DNA from: Lunularia cruciata
Taxonomy: Eukaryota > Streptophyta > Marchantiopsida > Lunulariales > Lunulariaceae
Reading direction: 5' to 3'
Length of the DNA: 64,000 bases
Assembly: GCA_948567375.1 (NCBI GenBank)
Contig: OX419758.1
Span: 12,591,001-12,655,000 of the forward strand
In this document: positions 25,265 to 35,183 of the stretch, in pieces
How the letters are laid out: each line of letters opens with the position of its first letter
Position numbering within the stretch: position 1 is the stretch's first letter
Notes under the pieces: generated by a model
The model's input: only the letters and a program-made list of their open reading frames with translations
Database searches by the model: none
Told to the model about the DNA's origin: nothing
Position numbers and translations under genes: made by a program

Positions 25265-25605
25265 CTGGACTGTGGTCCTCATTGGGCTCTTCAATTCAAG
25301 ATAGGTAGAGAGTGATTCTTGCGCAAGGGCAATCATTCTCCTACTTGCTTCTCCTTCTTATCGTAACTTGCTCCGAGTGGTCATGAAATATATGACAAAT
25401 TTTCCCTAAGAATGACCAGCATCGCATTTCCCCAGACTGTAGTCTTCATTGCGCTCTTCAATTCAAGATAGATAGAGACTGATTCTTGCGCTAGGGCCAT
25501 CATACTCCCAAATCCACTTGCTCTGCTTCTTCTTGCTTGCTTTGGAGTGGTCAAGGAATATTTTGACAAATTGTCCCTAAGAATGACCAATCTCGAGGAC
25601 AATTC
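25265..25605 (+). repeat. Tandem duplication, unit about 167 bp
   Basis: Two diverged direct copies lie side by side. GCTCTTCAATTCAAGATAG occurs in both (about 25287 and 25454), as does CCCTAAGAATGACCA (about 25404 and 25575). The minus strand is open across both copies and repeats the peptide LVILRxNLS, but no protein family is recognised. Confidence 0.7.
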
Positions 25606-26540
25606 GGTGCTGCTTTTCTAACACCATTTCACATACTGATTGCTTCATGCTGGACAGATTTCAAGACACGTTTGCCACATGTTGAGTCCAGTGGAGACAA
25701 GCCTAATAATCTAGTTTGCACACTGAACTGGGTCATATTCGTGGCAAGCTTTCCTGAGACATCCCGTAGGCAACACGGTAGGGTAGCCATCTCTGATCGA
25801 AAGGTTTGCTTGAAGATGCAAAAGACAATGGAGGCTCTGGTTGATATGGTGTGTGTATATAGGGTACCGCGTTGAAGACGAAAAGTATGGCGCATCTCTG
25901 CATTATCCACTTTACATAACGCTAAATCCAAAAACTACCGGTTCTCAAGAAAAGTATGATGCTAAAATAATAAAATAGTTTGATTCTCGATAGCCTTTTC
26001 ACCCGAGTATTATTGCATTATTCAAAAGAGACCAGGTATAGAATAGCATAATCAATTGAAAAGCAGAAATCTTCAATAGAAAAGGGTTCAAATTTAAATA
26101 CCACATTTATTTGAAGAATTTAAGAAAAATAAGAGTCAAGGAATGAAGCTCAATAAGTTCATGTGTTCTTATTCTTGATAGACTTCTTCTAAGTTTACAA
26201 TATGGTCTTAGGTTGTTGTTGATATATAAATTACATATTTGGTTTTCATTTTCATTGTTAGTATCTATATAGCCTTGATGTGCAGAAGGTATAAGAGTAC
26301 ATTGACTATCTCAAAATCACAAGATGAGGAAACATAGAAAATACCATGGTTCTTCATTTTGTAATACTTTATAATAGACTAATCGTTATTTCTTGAAGTT
26401 GTCATCAAGGTTTTGAACCTTGATTCAAGGATAAGCCTTAAATGTTTTATATCTCTTTGATCTTATATAAAGAACAAGAATGCACTTGATTTAGTCCCTC
26501 AAGGTTTTATGTGCGTATATTCATCCTTAAACAACATAGA
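25606..26540. other. Intergenic DNA, no recognisable gene
   Basis: Composition becomes AT-rich again after about 25.9 kb. No coding, RNA or repeat signature was identified before the gypsy remnant that follows. Confidence 0.45.
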
Positions 26541-26794
26541 TTGTTGTCAATATCATACACTATAGAAGTACAACTCATACAAATGTCATACATAAACTCT
26601 TAAGTACCACAATTGCCTCTCTAGCTGGCAGTTAGGTCCCTCTAACTCCATGTAGCCATCTACTCCAAGTTTGTGATATGCCCTATGGTGTGCAAAGATC
26701 AAGAGGTTGGGTGCTATCAAGCTCTATAGTTAGTCACATCTTTGCAATCTATATCACATAAAAAGTAAACTAGCTATAGGTCAAATAAATCAAG

Positions 26795-26919
26795 GACATA
26801 ACCATTATCCTTGAGGAACAACCACAAGGAGGAGTCAAACATGCCAAATGCCATCCTCTCAAATAACTATCACACACAAACATAGTAGCAGCTCCACTAA
26901 AAGAACCACATAGCATACA
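26795..26919 (-). pseudogene. PHD finger at the end of gypsy pol
   Basis: The minus strand shows a C4HC3-type pattern: CMLC, 11 residues, then CDSY (the fourth Cys changed to Tyr), RGWH, LACLTPP and, after a frameshift, WLCP. The spacing of the Cys pairs, the GWHLxCLTPP core and the terminal WxCP match PHD fingers, which read histone H3 tails. It follows the integrase, the position where chromoviruses carry a chromodomain, so a chromatin-targeting role is the natural inference. It is non-functional now because of the frameshift and the lost zinc ligand. Confidence 0.6.
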
Positions 26920-27399
26920 CCGCAAGCTTGCATGTACAATGGCCCAATTTTGGGTCCATAGTCCCATCAATATTTAGGAGGTGACATGGTGCAAAATTGC
27001 ACACATGATCCTTCCAAACAACACCATCATGTACTTTCAACTTTGGAAGGCAAACCCTCACACACTCTCAAGATAGTGCAGCCAATAGTCATATCAAGCG
27101 TTGACCAAGCAATCTACTATAGATATGCATAATCACTTGGATGAAATTGACAGATTGAGGGTCTATAACCTCCTCCTCAAATAATAGCATAATGTAAAGT
27201 ATCTCTATGCTAAGTAATTGCTAAGTTCTCAAAGGCCATCAACATCACTCTCCAAAAGGTATATGCACATTAAGACCAATGTGCTCACCCATATGTCAAG
27301 ATCATCCAAGTCCAAAACTACAATAACATCATGACAAATGGCTATAGGTAAATCTGGATCTCATCCATAGAGTAGAAAGTTAGGAGAGAATGCTAAGTA

Positions 27400-27900
27400 A
27401 GGATGCTTTCTGGTTGAATCAATAGACCATGGCCAACCCAAATAATTGGAGATCCCAATCTCCCAAGTGGCCTCTCTATGTACTTATGTAATTCTCTCAT
27501 CACCATTTGAACCACTCTCTTTGCTAAGCCATATGTCTTAGGGTGATCTTAGAAGGTAGTACAGTGATCAGTCAAGGCCTTGTCACACAAGACTTGCAAC
27601 TCTCCCAAGAACTCTATACCTTGATCAGTCAAAACCTCAATTGGTGCACCAAAATGACTAAAGACCCATCCAAAAACAAGTAAGTTGTCCATTCATTTGG
27701 ACTTGTTAGGAAGTGCCACCAACTCAATCCACTTAAAGAAGTGCTCCACCATCACCAAAAAATACCAATAATGTCTCACAATCAACAATAAGGGTCCAAA
27801 AAATTCCAAACTCCAATAGTAACCTATGTCTATGATAGGTAATGGACGTAACTATGGCTTGGGAGTATTAAATGATGCTCTAACTTGGTCATTAACCACA
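27400..27900 (-). pseudogene. Integrase fragment of the PHD gypsy element
   Basis: Minus-strand pieces include VMVEHFFKWIELVALPNK, then GAPIEVLTDQGIEFLGEL with the second catalytic Asp (TDQG), then a DHPKTYGLAKRVVQ stretch that matches the DHPQxxGxxER region around the catalytic Glu. Frameshifts and stops separate the pieces. This is the core of a Ty3/gypsy integrase. Confidence 0.75.
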
Positions 27901-28559
27901 CAAGGCAAAAAACTATTGTACATTAGTTTATACACCATGCCATTACTAATGATTCTAGAGTAAGCTATGTGTACAATTTACTCCAAAATGTCCTAGCTCC
28001 CCATGAGCATGACTTACCAATTATGGTCTTTGAGATGGAAGTGGTACTACATACACTCTAATGTCTACCCTCCAATCTAAACCGCTTAGCTTGCTGAAGG
28101 ATATGGTCTCTCTCCTTGGCACAAACTATAACACCCACAACACCAATGCAAATAATGCAAATAATCCATCACTATGACATCATCATGAATGTCTTGTTGA
28201 CATATACCTATTTCTCCACCCTCTAGATCTATGACCTCAACACTTGTATGTGATGAAAAAGATACCATCAAACCTCAAAAAATATATATAAAATGGTAGA
28301 TGCATGCCAACTTGGCACTATTTCCTCATATGTCTCACCATGCAAACGTGCTCTCATTTGATCTTGTTGGCTCAAACCTAGGTTTCTACTCAACCCATCT
28401 ACATCATGATTCACCACTCCAAGTTTGTGAATAACCATGAAATCATACTTCTATAAACACATATTGTAAGCTTCCCTAAAAGCTTGTCGGACTCCATCAA
28501 CCACTTTAGTGGTTAATAATCAATGATAAGAATGAAGGGGTTACAAAATAGGAAACATT

Positions 28560-28790
28560 AGAAATGAACTACTGTCCACACTATTGCCAAGCTCTCTTTC
28601 TCATATGAACTATACTTTGCCTCCGTTGAATTTTTGGAGTGACTAGCATAAGCCACCACAAACTCCTTCTCCTCATCATCTTGCTAGGTGAACATTGCTC
28701 CAAGCTCCAACATACTTCAATCAGTGTGAAAATAGAATCATCATCCTTTGATTGGTCTCTTGAGAACAAAGGCAAATGTTAATCTCTCCT
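28560..28790 (-). pseudogene. RNase H fragment of the PHD gypsy element
   Basis: Minus-strand reading across frames gives FHTDWS, GAMFT, DDEEKEFVVAYASHS and YSSYEKESLA. These match the RNase H domain that follows reverse transcriptase in gypsy pol (DASxxGxGAVL, AYxSRxLxxxExxYxxxEKExLA). It is broken by stops. Confidence 0.7.
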
Positions 28791-29049
28791 TGAGCTCTAT
28801 AAAAGCTCTCTCCTACACATCTCCCCAACACCATTCATGTGTAAGCTTGGTCAGCTTTGTCAAGGCCTTGGCAATGACACTAAATCCTCTAACGTATTGG
28901 CAATAGAAGCTCACCAACCCAAGAAATGCTTGCACTTTGCTCACATCCATAGGCCAAGGAATATGTGAAATAACCTCAACCTTGGTCTACTAAACACCAA
29001 GTCCACCAAGGTAGATAGTGGGACCCAAATACTCAACTTGCTTGTGAAG

Positions 29050-29620
29050 AATCTGCACTTCTTAAGATATAATTTGAGTCCATGAGATCTCAATCTCTCA
29101 AAAACCTCCAACAAATGTCTCTCATGCTCCTCTACAATAGTGTTATTGACCAAATTGTAATCAATATAGCACCAAGAAAAATCTAATCCTACTAGGATCT
29201 TGTCCATGATCTTTAATAGGATCAATATGATCAAATAATAAGAACCTCCACTAATACAATACATCCTTATGATGAGATTCAATAGCCCAAAAAAACTATC
29301 TTGGACTTGTCTTCCTCCTTGATTGACAATTGATGATATCTTGCTCAAAGATCCAAAGTTTTGAAGATCTTTACATGCCAAATCATATCAAATATCTCTT
29401 TTGATGTAAGCATAACATTCCAATCAGCCCTAGTCTTTTGGTTGATAGGACTGTAATCTCAAGACATCCACCTATATGTGTAATTGCTATGCATATCTCT
29501 CTTGGATATCATCACTATAGTTGAAGCATACTCTCCATGTGAAATCTCCACCAAACCAGCCTCAAAAAGATCTCTAATTTGGCTTTGAATCAATGCTCTA
29601 TCCATGTCATGATACAAATA
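29050..29620 (-). pseudogene. Reverse transcriptase of the PHD gypsy element
   Basis: The order of motifs is clear on the minus strand: IRDLFEAGLVEISHGEYAS, YSPINQKTRADW, IFKTLDL, then CYIDYNLV at the catalytic YxDD site (second Asp changed to Tyr), EEHERHLLEVFERLRSHGLK and KKCRFF. The domain is gypsy-type and inactive. Part of the frame stays open for 146 codons (28941-29381). Confidence 0.85.
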
Positions 29621-31105
29621 AGGATGTTAAAAAAACTAGTGTATCACTAGTCAGCTCAATCCAAATACTATGTCTTTTTAAAGCACCAAAATCCTTCAAT
29701 ATGAGGATTTGGGTGCAAAACAACCCATGTAGCTCCTCAAGGACCTCCAAACTCTTTGTCTTTTTCCATTTTTAAGCTTGGGTTTAAGGTCCCCAAGTAT
29801 TCACTATAATTGATATAGGAGTGGATGTAGGAGTGGAAGATGCACTGAGAAGCTGCTACACCAAGCCCTTGGAGCAATAATTTTATGCTCCCAACTGGTA
29901 GAATCCCTAACCTTAGAGCAAAAAAACCCCCTTTGCTTGAGCTACAAGCTCAAGATATCCTCTAACTGCATCCCAAGTAGACCAATGGTGTAACCCAAGT
30001 AAAACACTCTCACTAGTAGTCACTGATTGTGTCCCAAGAATACCATGTCCACTCAATCCATTGCTCCTAAAACATGCCTGAATTGTCTCAATAGGCATAG
30101 AGCTCACAATAATTTGAGTGGTGATGTCTATGAAGCACATCCTATGTTGCTCCACCAAGCTAAGGCTCACAATCTAGTTAGATAGCTCAATTCCATAGCT
30201 TGAAGTAACACTTGATGCTTAGATGTCTTTGACACTACTAAAATAGCAATAATACTGATACAAAAACGTATCACCTTCTCTCTCTCTCATTGGCATTGGG
30301 CTTCACCAACTCTTGTAATTTTGAATCCCAAACAAGTCCAAGATCTCCTTCTCAAAAAGCACATGAGCTTGGGAAACTCATGAGTGTGGGTAAAGTAGCT
30401 CTAGGCTGCCCAATAAGGTTCACCACTACCATAGGTGATTTATAAACCACTACTATTGTTTGAGACTAGTACACAACATCCAAAATATCATTAAAAAAGA
30501 AGGTGGGCTAGCCATTGAATCCCGTCATAGGCACATTGTAAAACCTCTCTAGGTAAGAGGTTTATCCACCAAAGATGAAGATGATATGCCCATGATCCAA
30601 ATTTAGTTGCATCCAATAACATAGTTTGTCCCGTCCAAGAATGGACCTGATGTGTACTCACCACCACTTGTGTATGAGAATTACCTATCAAAGTGATGTT
30701 CTCCAAAAAGTAGGTTGGAAATAGACTGATGAATTTGGAGATGTCAGAGTATATGTAACATCTCCCAAAACACACTAGAATATAGATCTTGTAGCCTTGA
30801 TCTTGGCTAATACAAGTATATCCTTAATATGACTATCTAGAAATCTCTAGATCCTATGCTCCTAACAAGGAAATGTTTATTAGGTACCAAAAGACCCTAC
30901 CAATTGGTAATCTTTGATTGTTGATATCGATAATGACTTAGGATACCAATAGGCCAAGCGTACAATGTGATGTAAGAGACTCACCTAGAACTCTCATCTT
31001 TTCTACATACAAGTACATCTAAACCCATATACTTGCTTGTAGTATTGCAACAAGTCCAGTGCTAATCCTACCAAACAACTCCAATAGGCATACTCTCTCT
31101 GCTTA

Positions 31106-31709
31106 TGTAATACTATTAGCTAGATAGATTATCTAGAGTTGGAAATTGGTTTGGTAATATCTTTTATGATGTTATATACAATGGTCTAAGTAGATTAGAT
31201 AAAATTTTCACCAAAAGAGTACTTTCACTAATAGAGTAGAGGCCAAAAATACCTTGAAAACTTCATAGCTTATTTTGGAGGCCTAAAAAATGAATTAGGC
31301 ATAAAAAATAAAATCTTCCTCTCCCATTTTGGAAAAAAGACATTGCTTTTTACCCCTTTTTTTGTCTTGTCAAGATCTTTCCAATGGTACCTCATCCATG
31401 CTATTCTGAGCTTCTTATAGGAAGATTCTCCAAAGATTTTCTTTGGTCAAACTTGTTTAACCAAGAAAATAGTGCAAAGATTGACATGTTACCAATCTAT
31501 GGAATTAATCAAAAGGTGGAGCTTGTTGGCATATCATCAATCCATGTATTTGATCCAAGGGTTTAGTTCCCTTTTAGTGGATCCTCTCTACTGTAAAATA
31601 AAGATAAGGTGCTCCTTTGTTGTAGTGGAGTATTGAAGAATGAAACCTTTTGTTTCTCTTGTGTTTCTCTTGTGCCTCTTGGGATTTCTCTTGTCCTTGG
31701 AACATTATA
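31106..31709 (-). repeat. Family B LTR, reverse orientation
   Basis: A 604-bp sequence that is the reverse complement of the family B LTR seen at 51194-51957 and 33405-39641. It runs from TGTAATACTATTAGC to GGAACATTATA, the terminal CA being changed to TA at the far end. It lies inside the PHD gypsy remnant between protease and reverse transcriptase. Flanking pentamers (GCTTA, GTTGG) do not match, so insertion as a solo LTR is not proven. Confidence 0.65.
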
Positions 31710-32129
31710 GTTGGATACTACCAAGCAATAAATGTGGTATCCAAAGGTGATAAGGTAATAGACTCTAGAGGCTCATCCTCACCTTGGTCTCTTTTTTGTA
31801 CAAAGGCTCCACTCCAAGCCTACTACACTAATTGATCCACATGTTGTTATAATGCCTCCTCAAAATCCACAATAGAACATCCAAGGTGGATAGAACAATC
31901 TTACTCATACTCCAAATCCAAGTGATCTCATCTAATATTATGGTATCCTCCACATGGGTGTTCCCTTCCAATAAGTCACCAGGCCAAGGAATAAGACCAT
32001 TGAAAGCTAGACTATTGCCATGATCCCTAATTGTAGCAAGCCAAGACTACCACTACTAAAGCACATTGGTAGGTAACATACCCATTCCTCACTTGATTGC
32101 CAACCTAACTTATAGGAAGTTAACTCTTC

Positions 32130-32445
32130 CTAATAGTCAATATTGAAACCCATGATGTATAGCACTACTCCACAAACTAGCACATCATATGACTCTATTA
32201 GTATCGCAATGGCTTGATCTCTCATCATAGAGCTATCAATTGGATGATTGAGCTGAATTTGGATAAAGAGCTCTCCACAGTGATGTATTGTGTAGAACCA
32301 ACTCAAAGGGATGTCTTGATCTAAAATGGACACCTCTCTACATCAATCTTTCATAGCCCAAGACCAACAATTTTAGCCTTTCCCAACATAAGAGGTTGCA
32401 CACTAGAGTCTAATAAGACCCTTTATGGTGTATATACCATCAAGC
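32130..32445 (-). pseudogene. Aspartic protease region of the PHD gypsy element
   Basis: The active-site stretch reads VLLDSSVQPLMLGKAKIVGL, with DSS in place of the expected DSG. Downstream is ESYDVLVCGVVLYIMGFNID, matching the YDVLxG region near the C-terminus of retropepsins. A stop separates the two halves. Confidence 0.7.
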
Positions 32446-33301
32446 TCCCACCAAACAAAAAAAATCCACTCTAGTTGTCCAATAGGACAACTTCATGTGT
32501 GAATTGAGTTTGCTCAAAGGAAGGTTTAGTTGGTAACTCCTCCAACCTCACTACTATGGCTTGCCATAAACCAATGGTCATTGAAAAAATCCTATGCTCC
32601 TCAACCAAGTCAACTCTACCATCAACCATCTCTGCTCTAGAAGCAAGAACCACATCATCCCTACTCTCACAAACTGTGATAGCCAACCAAAAAATTAGAG
32701 TTGAGTCAACTCCCAATGTAAACATGTCATTGGTTGAGAACAAAAGGAACTGCACAATCAATTGAGCCTTCCCCAACTTTGTGCTAGGCTCAAATTTTGT
32801 AGTAGTAGTTAGTTGACTAGTATCTAGTCTATCATGTAATCCATCACCACCAACCACATATACACTAGGACATCGAGGGGCCATGGATATTTTTTGTAAT
32901 GCTTCAAAGAGTGTGAAAGACTAGGGAAGTCTGACTTGTCTACCAACCTCTCCTCTTTATGGGTCCAACTCCATTGGTGCTCCTCTAGTCTTTGGAGAAT
33001 GAACTGCACTCCTAGTCACTATAGTAGATACCTATGTTTCTCCACACATAAGGTCCAGACCACCTCTATCACTAGCATAAAAGGTTGAAGCTCAGTACTT
33101 GAATCTCATCTCCTCTAAGCTATGGCCATGCTAGTCAATCTCTGCTCCAATTGCTCAATCCAAGTAGCCATGGCTATATTAGAAGAGCATGTACATACCA
33201 AGTGTAGGTCCTCTACCACCACCTTGTCCTCCATGACTTGGAGCTCCTCTACCACCTACCATGGCAACTCTACCACTCTACAACTCTAGGTGGAGGTCAA
33301 A

Positions 33302-33346
33302 GCATTGGTCACCAATGTGACCAAATTTGTGACAATGGTCATAATA
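33302..33346 (-). pseudogene. Gag CCHC zinc-knuckle remnant
   Basis: The minus strand reads YDHCHKFGHIGDQC, a CX2CX4HX4C knuckle in which the first Cys has become Tyr, a G-to-A type change. It marks the nucleocapsid end of gag and the 5' half of the minus-strand gypsy element. Confidence 0.65.
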
Positions 33347-33579
33347 TCTTTGTGTTGATTGTGATGCACCAAAGGTATCATGTCCACTACCCTAAGTGCA
33401 TTCTTGTAATGTTCTAAGGACATGAGAAAAATAAGAGAAGGAACTCAAGAGAAACACAAGACTTCATCCGTCAATACTCTGATGCTCCAAACTAGCACCT
33501 TATCTTTATTATATATCAATGAGTATCCACTCAAAGGAATTTACACCCTTGGATCAATTACATGGATTATTAAGATGTC

Positions 33580-34002
33580 TGTAACAATATGGAGTTTAGC
33601 AACAAAGTTAGTCGGGCTTACAAAGTAGAGACTAAGACAAAATAGCATAGAATATTCTAGAAGTATCTAAGAAGTTTCTTGGGAAGGTTCCCAACTAGTT
33701 AACTTACGCCCTAAGCAGGTAGCTTCTAGAAGGAAGCTTCTAGAAGCTTCTAACTAGCTTAGCTTGCACTCCAAGTAGGCGGCTTCTAGAAGGAAGCTTC
33801 TTGAGAAGCTTCCTGGTTAACTTGGCTTGCACTCCAAGAAAGCGGCTCAAGGAAGCTTCTTGAGAAGCTTCATGGGTCTTGTATGCTATCTATAAATACC
33901 AAAGCCGAAGCTCATGCTAGGCATTTGGAGTTTTCTCTCATTCAAGTGTCCCAATGTGAGGTTCCATTCTCCTATTTCTCTCCTGGGTTTCGGTCTTTTA
34001 CA
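33580..34002 (+). repeat. Element 1 5' LTR
   Basis: 423 bp, TGTAACAATATGG to CTTTTACA. U3 holds three ~60-bp tandem modules with GAA/TTC arrays, including a four-unit GAAGCTTCTAGAAGCTTC at 33733-33750, and a TATAAATA box at 33891. It differs from the 3' LTR at about six positions plus a 4-bp indel. Confidence 0.93.
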
Positions 34003-34003
34003 T

Positions 34004-34015
34004 TGGTATTAGAGC
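34004..34015 (+). promoter_or_regulatory. Element 1 primer binding site
   Basis: TGGTATTAGAGC lies 1 nt after the LTR. It differs by one C-to-T change from TGGTATCAGAGC, the complement of the 3' end of initiator tRNA-Met, which primes many plant gypsy and copia elements. Confidence 0.85.
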
Positions 34016-34024
34016 AGGAATGGG

Positions 34025-34240
34025 ATGGATGGAATTTATGGACCACCAAATCCACTTCCGCCAAACCATTGGGACTTTCATGTCCAGATATTACCAAAGT
34101 ATCGTTTCACACAATTCATCACCTTGCGCTTTGGGCAGGATTTTCTGCATATGATCACCGTGTCAGAGGAACCCTTGATACTTCCAATTGTAACTTATGG
34201 AGAACGGTGGACGTGTTGTATCTATGTGTTAATCAATTAG
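34025..34240 (+). other. Conserved 71-codon leader ORF, element 1
   Basis: Open frame between primer site and gag, starting MDGIYGPPNPLPPN. It is intact although gag next to it has many stops, and differs from the element 2 copy (59302-59517) by three residues. No domain is recognised. It may be a leader peptide, a uORF or chance. Confidence 0.35.
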
Positions 34241-34273
34241 ATAAATTGAGAGTAGTGGAATAGAGTAGTAACG

Positions 34274-35173
34274 ATGGCGGCAATACCGGATGTTATCCTT
34301 GCAATGCAACAACAAATCAAGCATCTTACTCAATTGTTGGATGAGCAAGACCAGCAATGACGAGAATAGATAGACAGAGCACCAATTTGAGATGGAGAAG
34401 ATTGCATTCGATTTCCGAAACCCAAGGTGTTTGAAGGCAAGAATCTTCTAGGCACAGTGGAGAATTTTGTGTTTGATTGAGAATGTTACTTTGAAGCCAC
34501 CAATCTTCAAGATGAGCGGAAACAAATTCTCTTGGCTTCTAGCTAATTAGATGGCGTGGCAAAACTTTGGTGGCGATTCAGAGTAGAAAGAGCTGAACGA
34601 CAAATTGTTACACCAATTTTGACATGGGCAGAATTCAAGGATGCAATACTTGGTTGATTTCAAACTATAAATGCCACCCGAGCCGTACCAGATAAATTGG
34701 CAGAGTTGAGGCAGATTGGCTCAATGAGAAGCTACATCACACAATTTCAGAACATCATCATGCAAATTCCAGATATCCAAGAAGGTGAAGTTCTAGATCA
34801 ATTTGTGCGAGGATTGAAGTCACAAACCAAATTGGAGGTGACTATGTGAGAGCCACAGAACATAGAAGAAGCCATGCAATTGGCTGAGCATTTTGATTCC
34901 TTGGTTGCAACAACTTGATCTCAACCTTGACCTACACAAAGCCTACCAGTACCATGAGTGGAAGAACCAATACCAATGGAGATTGATGATATCCAACAAA
35001 GACCACTTGTCACAATAGATAGAGAAAGATTACAACAAAATGGAGGTTGTTTTTATTGTCGCCAGTTGGGGTATCGCATTGCTGAATGTCCACTCAAGAA
35101 TGGACGACCTTGACAAGTTGCCCAAGTGGAGGTTGTGGAGCGGAATGATCAAGGAAACAAGGAATCCCAGTAG
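34274..35173 (+). pseudogene. Element 1 gag, many nonsense codons
   Basis: Same length (900 nt) and frame as gag of element 2. It begins MAAIPDVILAMQQQ, includes the capsid core LWWRFRVERAE and the CCHC knuckle CFYCRQLGYRIAEC near the end. At least ten in-frame stops occur where element 2 has Arg, Gln, Trp or Cys codons. Nearly all are C-to-T or G-to-A changes. It encodes the capsid/nucleocapsid protein in intact relatives. Confidence 0.9.
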
Positions 35174-35183
35174 GAGATTTTGA

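Larger units (their letters stand above)
26540..33404 (-). mobile_element. Decayed Ty3/gypsy element with a C-terminal PHD finger
   Basis: Reading the minus strand from high to low coordinates gives the gypsy order: CCHC knuckle (about 33.3 kb), protease (32.4-32.1 kb), reverse transcriptase (29.6-29.05 kb), RNase H (about 28.7 kb), integrase (27.9-27.4 kb) and a PHD-type finger (26.9-26.8 kb). All parts carry many stops and frameshifts, so it is a fossil. It is interrupted by a reverse-oriented family B LTR at 31106-31709. I could not define its own LTRs, and both outer limits are approximate. The 5' side is cut by the solo LTR B starting at 33405. Confidence 0.75.

Noticed and set aside
26770..26970. 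PHD finger as a separate host gene
   Set aside because: It lies in line and in order after gypsy RT, RNase H and integrase on the same strand, with the same degree of decay, so it belongs to the element.
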